Source: Hellea sp. (GTDB taxonomy: Bacteria; Pseudomonadota; Alphaproteobacteria; Caulobacterales; Maricaulaceae). Taken from it: a stretch of DNA of 64,000 nucleotides. The stretch is taken from NCBI GenBank assembly GCA_013002305.1, contig JABDKG010000087.1, forward strand, positions 1-64,000, in the 5' to 3' direction. Below the pieces are notes generated by a model. It had not been told where the DNA came from, did not search any database, and saw nothing but the letters and a program-made list of their open reading frames with translations. Of the stretch, positions 8,629 to 17,853 are shown in pieces (position 1 is the first letter of the stretch; each line of letters opens with the position of its first letter). The position numbers were made by a program, and so were the translations under genes.

Positions 8629-9817
8629 CCGGCACGACCGGACTATCGACAATTTCGATGACTTCCAACTGATCAAGTTTTTCTACCCGCTTTGGTAAAA
8701 CGCCTTCATTGATAAGACTTTCCACTCTTAACGCGCTATTTTCCTTAATGTCTTCGTAGAACAAATTAAACGGCAGTGTTCGGTATTTCCGGCCAATTCG
8801 TAATGGACGGCGAAGGACGCGGCTTTTGGGCTTATCAATATACAGAAGACCATTCTGGCATTCTGCTCCGAACTGCATAGATAAAGGCGCGGCCTTAGCG
8901 TCAGGCTCAAGTCCAATCGCTGCCATTCCGCCTTTGTGGAGACGTATAGGTGCATAGTCCGAAGATCGACTCCATGACAGAGGATTAATGCATAATAGCG
9001 GACGATCATTGACCATGTAATAGTCCCCATTCTCATACACATTTAAGCGGGTTGAAAACCGTTCAGCAATTTTAGCATCTCCCGGCATGAAAGCGCCCCA
9101 AGCAATCACACATTTCGTGTCGCTCTCGCTTTCGCAGGGCGCCAAGTTTGCCAGTTCTTTTCCAAATTTGTCGAGCGGTAACGGGTGATCAATGACGTAG
9201 GCGGCAGCCAGTCTCTCTTTAAGCTCACCCTGGAAATAATCAGCGAGCAGACGCTGTACGTGCGATGCCCCTTGGCCGTGCCCGGCTAAAATTATCGGGC
9301 GCTCTTTTGGCGAGTGTTTGAGGAAAAACTCAAAAGCATCAGCGACGTCACGATAGGCAAGGTCCTGTGCAAGCCGACCATCTTCACGGTTAGTCATATA
9401 TGTATACAGCGAAGCCTGCCTGTAAAATGGCGCAAATACTCGTCCCGCATTGTGATAAGGCGCGACATAATTAGGCCGGATAATCCGGTTGAGCTGATCA
9501 ATTTGAGATTCTCGTGTAATTGGGAGGTTCCAGTGATCACCTCCTTTAAACAATACCGGGATGACTACAAAAACGTCGCCATAGCCCGGGTGTTCAAAGG
9601 CGTCAGTCGCCAAATCCGGTAAATCCATCCAGTTTTTTGCCAAATTATAGTTTGGCGCTTCCGGTTTTTGATAGGTTTGAAAGGGCTGCCCCGGGTCTTG
9701 CAACGATTGAAAAATATCGTCTCTGTAATGGATTAACGCGACAATCATCAGCAGTATTACAAAAAAGATAGACGTGATCACATAGGTTTGTGTTGAAAAT
9801 TTTCCAAATTTCGTCAT
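8615..9817 (-). CDS. DUF3089 family alpha/beta hydrolase-like protein
   Basis: A 400-residue protein with one N-terminal transmembrane or signal-anchor segment (about residues 12-31) and a lipase-like domain. The nucleophile-elbow position reads GHGQGASH where most serine hydrolases have GHSQG, so the usual serine is a glycine. Other family features are the FYRQASLYTY segment and DVADAFEFFL just before the elbow. The substrate is unknown. Start is the ATG at 9817; a TTG two codons upstream is less likely. It is divergent from the DUF502 gene and converges with kdsA. Confidence 0.75.
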   Translation of the reverse strand: MTKFGKFSTQTYVITSIFFVILLMIVALIHYRDDIFQSLQDPGQPFQTYQKPEAPNYNLAKNWMDLPDLATDAFEHPGYGDVFVVIPVLFKGGDHWNLPITRESQIDQLNRIIRPNYVAPYHNAGRVFAPFYRQASLYTYMTNREDGRLAQDLAYRDVADAFEFFLKHSPKERPIILAGHGQGASHVQRLLADYFQGELKERLAAAYVIDHPLPLDKFGKELANLAPCESESDTKCVIAWGAFMPGDAKIAERFSTRLNVYENGDYYMVNDRPLLCINPLSWSRSSDYAPIRLHKGGMAAIGLEPDAKAAPLSMQFGAECQNGLLYIDKPKSRVLRRPLRIGRKYRTLPFNLFYEDIKENSALRVESLINEGVLPKRVEKLDQLEVIEIVDSPVVPVTED

Positions 9818-9872
9818 ATGCAAATCATATTGTGGGTGGCACTGTGATTACCCCTATAACAGCGAATAGCCA

Positions 9873-10571
9873 ATGGATGATAATGAATTAGAAGAAATCT
9901 TGGAGGAAGATAAGCGCAAGCCCGGTCTTCTCAGGTTTATACGCAATAGGTTTATTACAGGCGTCATAATTGCCTTGCCATTAGTTGCAACCGTATGGTT
10001 GATCACCGCATTTGTCGGATTTATCGACCGAATGGTCCTTAGGCTCTTTCCCGAAGAATGGAATCCGAACCTTTATGTCCTGGAATCTACCGGGTATAAT
10101 ATTCCGGGAACCGGCCTTTTAGTTGCTTTCATTGGTCTCGTTTTACTTGGTTTCCTGGCGTCGAACTTTATCGGAAATAAACTCTTGCAACTAGGGGGCA
10201 ACCTGTTGGGCCGCGTTCCATTCGTTAGCAATATTTATAACGGCGTCAAACAGATCGTAAACACAGTTGCTAAATCTGAAGAGCGAAATTTCAATGAAGT
10301 ATGCCTAGTGGAATACCCGCGTCCCGGTTTGTGGGCGATCGGATTTGTCACCGCCAATTTAAAAGGTGCGCCGGTCAGATATTTGAAAGACGATTATGTC
10401 AGCATATTTGTACCGACAACGCCCAACCCGACGTCAGGCTTTCTGTTGTTTTCAAAACGGGCAGATATCAAGATTCTTGATATGACACCGGAAGAGGGCG
10501 CCAAAATGATAATTTCGGGCGGCATAGTTTCCAACGAAGAGCTAGAAGAAGTAAAAGACGCAATTGATTAG
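9873..10571 (+). CDS. DUF502 integral membrane protein
   Basis: A 232-residue inner-membrane protein of the DUF502 family, of unknown function. It has an acidic N-terminus (DDNELEEILEED), two hydrophobic helices (about residues 28-50 and 80-100), the family motif GRVPFVSNIYNGVKQ, and a soluble C-terminal domain with VFVPTTPNPTSGFL. In many Alphaproteobacteria this gene sits beside recG and sdhE, as here. Its stop shares the tetranucleotide TTAG with the recG stop on the other strand. Confidence 0.9.
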   Translation: MDDNELEEILEEDKRKPGLLRFIRNRFITGVIIALPLVATVWLITAFVGFIDRMVLRLFPEEWNPNLYVLESTGYNIPGTGLLVAFIGLVLLGFLASNFIGNKLLQLGGNLLGRVPFVSNIYNGVKQIVNTVAKSEERNFNEVCLVEYPRPGLWAIGFVTANLKGAPVRYLKDDYVSIFVPTTPNPTSGFLLFSKRADIKILDMTPEEGAKMIISGGIVSNEELEEVKDAID

Positions 10572-12649
10572 CCAGCGTGCATTAGTTCGATGCCCCAATC
10601 TTGTTCAAATAAATAAAGTAACAAACGCAAGGCTTGTCCGCGCGGAGTTTTCAGTCCGGGGTCCCGTTTTACGATCAGCCTGGCATCCCGGTGAGCTGTT
10701 TCGAGCAGCGCTTTATGTTTATCAAGATCGGCTAATTGATAGGCCGGAAGGCCGCTTTGACGAGCACCTAAAAGGTCGCCCGACCCTCTAAGCTCCCAGT
10801 CTTTTTCAGCGATGACAAACCCGTCATCCGATTGGCGCATAATTTCAAGTCTGGCTTTACCATTTACGGATAGAGGGCCTTTATAAAGTAAAAGACAAGT
10901 CGACGGCTTATCGGACCGACCAACACGACCCCGGAGTTGATGAAGCTGTGCTAAACCGAAGCGCTCGGCATGTTCGATAACCATGACCGTTGCGTTCGGC
11001 GCATCAACGCCAACTTCGATGACAGTGGTCGCTACTAAAATATCCAGTCCGCCATTTTTAAAGTCTTGCGTTATGCGGTCTTTTTCCTCTGCTTTGAGCC
11101 GCCCATGTACCAATCCGACGTCTGTCCCAAAATGAGCTGTTAATTCGCGAAATCGTTCCTCCGCAGAAGATAAGTCAATTAAATCGCTGTCCTCAACCAA
11201 TGGACAAACCCAGTAAATTTGATTGCCTGAAGCCACCGTTCGGCCGACAGCATCGATGACATCATCCATACGTTGAAGCGGCAAGATACGGGTTTCAATC
11301 GGTCGTCGGCCCGCCGGTTTTTCATCGAGTTTGGAGATATCCAGATCGCCGTAGGCGGTGAGGGCAAGCGTCCGCGGGATGGGGGTCGCGGTCATCACAA
11401 GCAAATCTGGTGTTTGGCCTTTTTGCATAAGCTTTAAGCGATCATGAACCCCAAACCGATGTTGTTCGTCAATGATAGCTAAGCCAAGATCCTTGAAATC
11501 AACTCCTTCCTGAAAAAGCGCGTGGGTCCCGATGATGACATCAATATAGCCCTCCTTGAGGCCTGATAAAATCGCTTGTCGTTGCCGGCCTTTATCCCGT
11601 CCCGTCAATGTTTCTACTGTTAGGCATGCTGGATCTAAAAACGCCTTTAGGCTCTCAGCGTGCTGTCGAGCCAATATTTCGGTCGGTGCCATAAAAGCAG
11701 TTTGAACCTGACTTTCTGCGGCAAAGGCACAGGCAAGGGCACCAACAAAAGTCTTTCCCGATCCAACATCGCCATGTAGAAGGCGCGACATCCGATAGCG
11801 GGATCCCATATCCGATTTTATGTCTACAAATGCGCGAATTTGCGCGTCCGTTGGGGCGAATGGTGATCCGCCGAGGACATCATCCACGTAGGTTCCCGCA
11901 GATTGTAGGGGCCGACCGCTGCGTTTACGGGTGCTTTCCCTAACGAGCGCTAATGCTAGCTGTTTTGCCAGCAATTCATCATAAGCTAATCGATGTCTTA
12001 TTGGTGATGTTGGAGAGATATCAACGGGATGGGCTGGCTTATGCAAATGCTCCAGACTATCTGAAAAGCCTAGCCAGTCCTGTTGCTGTACCATAGTTTC
12101 ATCCAACCATTCTGGCAAATCTGGAACTAAGTCCAGCGCTTGCATTACAGATTTTCGGGCAACTTTCTGCGACAGGCCTTGGGTCAGCGGGTATTGGGTT
12201 TCATATAGTGGCAGTTCATCGGCCTTTGCTGGTTCTAAAATGTAGTCCGGATGGGTCATTTGGATGGTGGGGCCGTAAAACTCGACCTTACCCGAGATTA
12301 GCCGCTTGCCACCTTCTGGTAATACGCGCTTGAGATAATCTGATCGGGCCTTAAAGAATACGAGTGTCATGTCTCCAGTATCATCAAAAACCCGAATTTT
12401 ATAAGGATAGCGCTTATTATCGGGCGGAGAATGGCTGCCGATTGAGACCTTAAATGTACAAATCTCCTTATCGCGCGCGCCAGCAATATGAGGGCGATAG
12501 CTGCGATCAATCAGGCTGGCTGGCGGCGTTAGGATTAGATCTTTAAGTCGGGTTCCCATTGCACGTTCCAATGCTTCGCGAACGCGCGCGCCGACCCCGT
12601 TTAATGACGTAACATCTGCAAAATATGGAAAAAGTTTATCCGGTCGCAT
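10568..12649 (-). CDS. recG: ATP-dependent DNA helicase RecG
   Basis: A 693-residue SF2 helicase that remodels stalled replication forks and Holliday junctions. It contains an N-terminal OB-fold wedge domain (GARDKEICTFKVSIGS region), Walker A GDVGSGKT, the motif II DEQH box (IIDEQHRF), motif III TATPIPRT, and the C-terminal motif VI region QLRGRVGRSDKPS. Length is standard. It is transcribed divergently from sdhE, with an 83-base gap holding both promoters. Confidence 0.96.
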   Translation of the reverse strand: MRPDKLFPYFADVTSLNGVGARVREALERAMGTRLKDLILTPPASLIDRSYRPHIAGARDKEICTFKVSIGSHSPPDNKRYPYKIRVFDDTGDMTLVFFKARSDYLKRVLPEGGKRLISGKVEFYGPTIQMTHPDYILEPAKADELPLYETQYPLTQGLSQKVARKSVMQALDLVPDLPEWLDETMVQQQDWLGFSDSLEHLHKPAHPVDISPTSPIRHRLAYDELLAKQLALALVRESTRKRSGRPLQSAGTYVDDVLGGSPFAPTDAQIRAFVDIKSDMGSRYRMSRLLHGDVGSGKTFVGALACAFAAESQVQTAFMAPTEILARQHAESLKAFLDPACLTVETLTGRDKGRQRQAILSGLKEGYIDVIIGTHALFQEGVDFKDLGLAIIDEQHRFGVHDRLKLMQKGQTPDLLVMTATPIPRTLALTAYGDLDISKLDEKPAGRRPIETRILPLQRMDDVIDAVGRTVASGNQIYWVCPLVEDSDLIDLSSAEERFRELTAHFGTDVGLVHGRLKAEEKDRITQDFKNGGLDILVATTVIEVGVDAPNATVMVIEHAERFGLAQLHQLRGRVGRSDKPSTCLLLYKGPLSVNGKARLEIMRQSDDGFVIAEKDWELRGSGDLLGARQSGLPAYQLADLDKHKALLETAHRDARLIVKRDPGLKTPRGQALRLLLYLFEQDWGIELMHAG

Positions 12650-12732
12650 ATTTGCAGGGTGAACGAGAATTTAGGGGTGTGCAAGGGCGGAAATCCAACT
12701 ATAGAAGCGCAACAATTATCCAATTTAATCTG

Positions 12733-12987
12733 ATGAACAAAGACGACAAAAAGAGACTAATTTATCGGGCAAATTACCGAGGGTTCAAAGAAGCCGATAT
12801 AATGCTGGGCGGCTTCCTAAAAGCTAATATTGATACATTGTCAGACGCTGAGCTTGATGCCTTCGAAATACTGCTCAGCGCTAAGGATCACGATATTTAC
12901 GATTGGATCACGGAAAAACAGCCAGTTCCAAAGCAATATGATGAGGAGCTGCTTGCAAAAATTCGACAGTTTCGTCCGAAGTTTTAA
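12733..12987 (+). CDS. sdhE: FAD assembly factor SdhE
   Basis: A small soluble protein of 84 residues in the SdhE/YgfY/SDHAF2 family, which promotes covalent FAD attachment to the succinate dehydrogenase flavoprotein. The conserved RGxxE motif is seen as YRGFKEAD (Arg16 to Glu20). I chose the ATG at 12733; an in-frame ATG at 12625 would overlap the recG start and add a non-family extension. It ends directly against the mfd start codon with no intervening base, so the two are probably co-transcribed. Confidence 0.9.
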   Translation: MNKDDKKRLIYRANYRGFKEADIMLGGFLKANIDTLSDAELDAFEILLSAKDHDIYDWITEKQPVPKQYDEELLAKIRQFRPKF

Positions 12988-15900
12988 ATGCTGCAATTAC
13001 AAAGATATACTGGGCCTGAGCCGCGCCTGACAGCTGCCGGTCTGCCTGAGGGTCTTGATGCGTTGATCTTTACGCGGGCGGCTCGAAAACATTCAGGGAT
13101 TTCATTGTTTGTGGCTAGAGATGATAGCCGCGCGGCTTCTTTCATTGCTGGATGCCGGTTTTTTGCGCCAGACATCCCTGTAATTTCGCTGCCCGCTTGG
13201 GATTGTTTGCCATATGATCGAATTTCCCCGTCACGTCTGATGTCAGCTAGGCGTAGCGCTGCACTTTATTTAATGTCGCAATATGATGAAGCTAAGCCAC
13301 TAATCATTGTGTCGACCGTCAGCGGCGTTTCGCAGAAAGTCCCACCTAAAAATATCATTCGCGAGGCTGGATTTAAAGCTCATGCCGGCAATATATTAGC
13401 CCGCGAAAAGTTGGAATACTACTTGGCGGCCAATGGGTATAGCCGGGCATCGACCGTCATTGAACCGGGAGATTTCGCAATTCGCGGCGGTTTAATCGAT
13501 ATATTTTCGCCGGCTTTTGACGAACCTGTTCGTCTTGATTTCTTCGGTGATGAGCTAGAGACTATTCGCCATTTCGACGTAGAAACGCAAAGAACGACGC
13601 GTCAAAATTCAAATATCGATTTAGCGCCCGTTAGCGAGCTTTACTTCGATGAAACGGCGATTTCGAATTTCAGAACTGGCTATGTCGCAAAATTCGGCGG
13701 CGGTATTAGCAAAGATCCAATTTATGCTGCAGTGTCTGAAGGCATACGATCACAAGGGATTGAGCATTTCCTGCCTTTGTTTTTTGACGGACTGGAAACC
13801 GTTTTTGATTATTTAGCACCCGGAACAATGATCGCATTTGACAGCTTGTTTAATGAAGCGCTAGCGGAACGGTATGAATTGATTTTGGATTTCTATGAAT
13901 CCCGTCAAGCTTATGTTGAATCTAAAGATACAGGTGCCGGTGATCCCGCTAAAACTTCAGGTGTTTATCGACCTCTACCGGTAGAGGATTTATATATTAC
14001 GCCTGATCATTTCGACGCAACCATTCATAATCACAGATCTCGCTTACATTCACCTTTCATCCCGCCCGATGCGGACGAGCTCGTTAATTTTGGTGGTAAG
14101 ACATCGCGTAATTTTTCCAATGAGCGAAAAAGTGAAGGCATAAACCTATTTGATGCTGTGACAGATTATGTGAAAACAGAGCTGACCGCGGAACGCACAC
14201 TCGTCGTTGCGTCCTGGACTGAAGGTTCATCAGAGAGGCTTGCTAGCGTATTTGATGAGCATGGGCTGAATTTACCGGAGATTAAGCGCGGACCGGACTT
14301 GTTTGATTTACCGGCTTCTTCAGTCCGACGCGCTATATTGCCGATCGAGCATGGGTTCGAATTTGGAAAACTGACGGTCTTATCAGAGCAGGATATTCTT
14401 GGAGATCGTCTCGTTAATCGCGGACGGAAACGAAAGGCCAAGAATTTCATTTCCGAAGCGTCTGCGCTCCAGCCTGGTGATTTAATTATCCATATAGATC
14501 ATGGCCTTGGGCGTTATTTGGGCCTTAAAACGCTTAGCGTTCAAAATGCGCCGCATGATTGTTTAGATCTCGAATATGCCGACAATGCCAAGCTGTATCT
14601 GCCGGTTGAAAATATTGAGCTTCTTTCTCGCTATGGTGCCGGCGGCGAAACAGCGGTTCTTGATAAACTCGGTGGCGTTGCCTGGCAATCTCGTAAAGCT
14701 AAAGCCAAAAACCGACTTCGCAACATGGCGGCCGAACTCATAAAAATCGCAGCGAAAAGAGCGTTGAGGACGGCCGAGCCTATGGATATTCCAGCCGGCG
14801 AGTATAATGAATTTTGCGCCCGCTTTCCTTATGTCGAAACAGAGGATCAATTATCGGCCATTGAAGATGTCTTTGAAGATCTGACCGCGGGGCGTCCTAT
14901 GGATAGGCTGATTTGCGGGGATGTAGGATTTGGGAAAACCGAAGTGGCCTTGCGAGCGGCCTTTGCAGCGGTCATGAATGGACAGCAGGTCGCAATGGTC
15001 GCCCCAACAACGATACTTGCCCGACAGCATTTTAAAACCTTTTCAGAGCGATTCAGAGGCCTGCCGGTAACCATTCGTCAACTATCAAGACTCGTTAGCC
15101 CGAAGCAAGCGACCGAAACTAAAGAAGAACTTAGAAACGGACGGTGTGATATTGTTGTCGGCACCCACGCCTTACTCGCAAAAACCGTCGGGTTCTCAAA
15201 CTTGGGTCTTCTGGTCGTTGATGAAGAACAGCGTTTTGGCGTCCAGCACAAGGAACGCTTAAAGTCCTTACGAGCCAATGTTCACGTCTTAACTTTAACC
15301 GCCACGCCAATCCCCCGGACATTGCAGATGGCGCTGTCTGGCATTCGGGACCTATCGTTAATTGCCACGCCTCCCGTTGATAGGTTGGCAGTTCGAACTT
15401 ATGTGTCGCCGTTTGATAAAGTTTCTATTCGCAAAGCTATATTGCGAGAAAAATACCGCGGCGGTCAGTCTTTTTTCGTCGCGCCGAGAATTGCCGATTT
15501 ACCGCGACTTGAAGATTTTCTGCAAGAAGATGTTCCAGAAGTAAAATATGTAATTGCCCATGGCCAGATGCCGGGACGGGTCCTCGAAGATATCATGACG
15601 GCCTATTATGATGGTCAATATGACGTACTTTTATCGACGTCAATTATCGAAAGCGGGATTGATATTCCTAGTGCGAATACGATGATCATCTATCGCTCCG
15701 ACCGTTTTGGATTGGCGCAACTCTATCAGATGCGCGGCCGGGTAGGGCGGTCCAAAGTCAGAGCCTACGCGTATCTTACCATGCCGGACGAACATGTTGC
15801 GACCCCCGGGGCGTTGCAAAGGCTTAAAATACTTCAGTCATTAGATACGCTGGGGGCCGGATTCACACTCGCCAGCCACGATTTAGATATGAGGGGCGGG

Positions 15901-16467
15901 GGCAATCCGTTAGGCGAAGAACAATCGGGATATATTAAAGATGTCGGTGTCGAGCTTTACCAACACATGTTGGAAGAAGCTGTCGCAGAACTAAGGGACG
16001 ATATCGAGGTGTTTGATCAATCATGGTCACCTAATGTCAATATGGGCGTCGCCGTGTTAATCCCAGAAACATACGTATCCGATCTGAATTTGCGCCTCGC
16101 AACCTATCGCAGGATAGCCGATATAGAAGATGATCAGGCCTCGGAAGCTTTTGCGGTAGAAATGATAGACCGATTTGGACCATTGCCTAGCGAGTTGGAA
16201 GCTCTTTTAAAGGTTATGAAAATCAAACGCTTGTGTCGCAAGGCTCATGTAGAAAAAGTGGATGCAGGACCGAGAGGTATTGTTATTCATATGCGACATG
16301 AAGATGTCAAAGATCCCTCAAAAATACTTTTCGCAATTACGCAGAATAAAGGCTGGAAGCTTCGACCGGATCAAACCATTTTTATCCCGGGACAACTCGA
16401 AAAGCCAGCTAAACGGATTAAAGCTGCTGAAAGAGCTCTTACGCAATTGGTTTTTGACGAAAATTAG
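12988..16467 (+). CDS. mfd: Transcription-repair coupling factor
   Basis: A 1159-residue SF2 translocase that removes RNA polymerase stalled at DNA lesions and recruits UvrA. Visible in order are the N-terminal UvrB-like module, the RNA polymerase-interaction Tudor-like domain (HIDHGLGRYLGL, LEYADNAKLYLPVENI), the RecG-like helicase core with Walker A CGDVGFGKTE, DEEQRFGVQHKE and TATPIPRT, the motif VI segment QMRGRVGRSK, and the C-terminal domain. Length is normal. The start ATG abuts the sdhE stop. Its stop overlaps the convergent PleD-like gene in the tetranucleotide TTAG. Confidence 0.96.
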   Translation: MLQLQRYTGPEPRLTAAGLPEGLDALIFTRAARKHSGISLFVARDDSRAASFIAGCRFFAPDIPVISLPAWDCLPYDRISPSRLMSARRSAALYLMSQYDEAKPLIIVSTVSGVSQKVPPKNIIREAGFKAHAGNILAREKLEYYLAANGYSRASTVIEPGDFAIRGGLIDIFSPAFDEPVRLDFFGDELETIRHFDVETQRTTRQNSNIDLAPVSELYFDETAISNFRTGYVAKFGGGISKDPIYAAVSEGIRSQGIEHFLPLFFDGLETVFDYLAPGTMIAFDSLFNEALAERYELILDFYESRQAYVESKDTGAGDPAKTSGVYRPLPVEDLYITPDHFDATIHNHRSRLHSPFIPPDADELVNFGGKTSRNFSNERKSEGINLFDAVTDYVKTELTAERTLVVASWTEGSSERLASVFDEHGLNLPEIKRGPDLFDLPASSVRRAILPIEHGFEFGKLTVLSEQDILGDRLVNRGRKRKAKNFISEASALQPGDLIIHIDHGLGRYLGLKTLSVQNAPHDCLDLEYADNAKLYLPVENIELLSRYGAGGETAVLDKLGGVAWQSRKAKAKNRLRNMAAELIKIAAKRALRTAEPMDIPAGEYNEFCARFPYVETEDQLSAIEDVFEDLTAGRPMDRLICGDVGFGKTEVALRAAFAAVMNGQQVAMVAPTTILARQHFKTFSERFRGLPVTIRQLSRLVSPKQATETKEELRNGRCDIVVGTHALLAKTVGFSNLGLLVVDEEQRFGVQHKERLKSLRANVHVLTLTATPIPRTLQMALSGIRDLSLIATPPVDRLAVRTYVSPFDKVSIRKAILREKYRGGQSFFVAPRIADLPRLEDFLQEDVPEVKYVIAHGQMPGRVLEDIMTAYYDGQYDVLLSTSIIESGIDIPSANTMIIYRSDRFGLAQLYQMRGRVGRSKVRAYAYLTMPDEHVATPGALQRLKILQSLDTLGAGFTLASHDLDMRGGGNPLGEEQSGYIKDVGVELYQHMLEEAVAELRDDIEVFDQSWSPNVNMGVAVLIPETYVSDLNLRLATYRRIADIEDDQASEAFAVEMIDRFGPLPSELEALLKVMKIKRLCRKAHVEKVDAGPRGIVIHMRHEDVKDPSKILFAITQNKGWKLRPDQTIFIPGQLEKPAKRIKAAERALTQLVFDEN

Positions 16468-17804
16468 CGCCCCAATTGTTGGGCAAGCCAGCTTTCTCCC
16501 GTAACGCCATGCCCTAATTCGGTCAGGTCGAGTTTAAATTCAACTTGGTAGGTCTTTCGCCCCGAACTATCCGGACCAAACTGTAATGTCCCAGCCATGG
16601 AATTAAGTCGATCCACAACAGGTTCTAGGCTGGAAGAGGGTTGCCCAGGAAATCCGATTACATAAATATTGTCCGAAAGGCGCGCTGTCACATCATAGAC
16701 ACGTACAAGATTTTTGACCATCGAACCTACTTGACTGAGGACATTGCAGCGGACTGAATTATCATGTGGCTCTTGCCCGACAAATTTAACCTGTACTGTC
16801 AATAATGATACGGGGAGATCTTGGACCGAATAGTGCTGGACCAAACGGTTTAAATGATTTGAGAAAAAAACCGCTGAATATGTACCGCTCTCGTCAAGGC
16901 ACTCTGCTTGGCCTAAATTTTCAAATTCGGCTTTAACTTGGCGATGTAAACGATGGAAGCGGGCCAATTCTAAAATGCGGTCCTGAATGTCCTTCTCGTC
17001 GGCGTCAGAATAAATGATGTCCGAAATGCCATGTTCATAGGCGATCGTTGACTCAAACATCTCTCGGCGGGTCAGTAAAAGACCAGGTGTGTGGTAAAGT
17101 GCTGAATTTTTACGCATAGTCTGAGCAATTGTGAGACCCGGCTCCATGCCGTTCAGCGCGTTCATCATAACAGCATCAAATATCGTTTCATGCAGAAAAT
17201 CAAACGCTGTAAAACTGGTGAAGGCAGCAACGACCTCAACATTCTTTTGTTCAAGCGCATTGATAATAACCATGAATTCAGGCGTGGCCTTGCCAATAAA
17301 TAACACACGCAAACGATCGTCAAATGCATTCGGGTTAAGACGATATTCAATCCCGAAATCTTCTCGAAGCGTATCCATTCTAAAGGCAATTTCAGTTTGC
17401 ATGATATTCAGTCGGATCATGGCGCTGACCCGATGCGCGATCTGTTCACCGTGAGCCGGTTCAAACAATGCGCTGTCGACCAATTGTGTATGATCGGCAT
17501 GTTCATCGGCGAAGACACCGATTATAGGGACATTTTTGTTCTCATACCGCTTTCGCAATACTGAAACGATTGAAGCAAGTTTTGATTGCGACTGAGCAAA
17601 GCTAATCAAAATTACATCAGGCGCATGGCGCGGAATGCCTTGAAGTTGACTACCTGAAAACGTTGACGCAACCGTGTTATAACCTTTTCGTTGAAGCATC
17701 GGCTCAAGTTCGGCAATACGAATTTGACTGTCAGAAATAATTAGAACGGACCGGAAAGGTGAGAATCGCCGCGGCGATTCGGCTATGGGTTGTGCAAGGG
17801 CCAT
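16464..17804 (-). CDS. PopA/PleD-like protein: two degenerate receiver domains and an inactive GGDEF
   Basis: A 446-residue protein with the layout receiver-receiver-GGDEF, as in PleD and PopA of Caulobacter. Both receiver domains have lost the phosphoacceptor aspartate: the first has Ser68 in DVILISFAQ, the second Asn215 in FDAVMMNALNGM. In the third domain the GG(D/E)EF catalytic loop is replaced by LSDNIY (376-381). The c-di-GMP inhibitory-site motif RxxD is kept as RVYD (368-371), at the spacing seen in active cyclases. I infer a catalytically dead c-di-GMP sensor rather than a cyclase. In Caulobacter, PopA uses this design to control CtrA degradation; orthology is not proven. It converges with mfd. 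Confidence 0.7.
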   Translation of the reverse strand: MALAQPIAESPRRFSPFRSVLIISDSQIRIAELEPMLQRKGYNTVASTFSGSQLQGIPRHAPDVILISFAQSQSKLASIVSVLRKRYENKNVPIIGVFADEHADHTQLVDSALFEPAHGEQIAHRVSAMIRLNIMQTEIAFRMDTLREDFGIEYRLNPNAFDDRLRVLFIGKATPEFMVIINALEQKNVEVVAAFTSFTAFDFLHETIFDAVMMNALNGMEPGLTIAQTMRKNSALYHTPGLLLTRREMFESTIAYEHGISDIIYSDADEKDIQDRILELARFHRLHRQVKAEFENLGQAECLDESGTYSAVFFSNHLNRLVQHYSVQDLPVSLLTVQVKFVGQEPHDNSVRCNVLSQVGSMVKNLVRVYDVTARLSDNIYVIGFPGQPSSSLEPVVDRLNSMAGTLQFGPDSSGRKTYQVEFKLDLTELGHGVTGESWLAQQLGR

Positions 17805-17834
17805 AGGCCCTCATACGCAAAACATGGTTTCCTA

Positions 17835-17842
17835 ATGGTTAA
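17835..17842 (-). promoter_or_regulatory. Possible CtrA half-site upstream of the PopA-like gene
   Basis: Read on the minus strand the sequence is TTAACCAT, the CtrA half-site form, about 30 bases before the start of the PopA-like gene. A second TTAA at the right spacing is absent, and an 8-base match can occur by chance, so this is a weak call. Confidence 0.2.
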
Positions 17843-17853
17843 GAGAGGCTATT

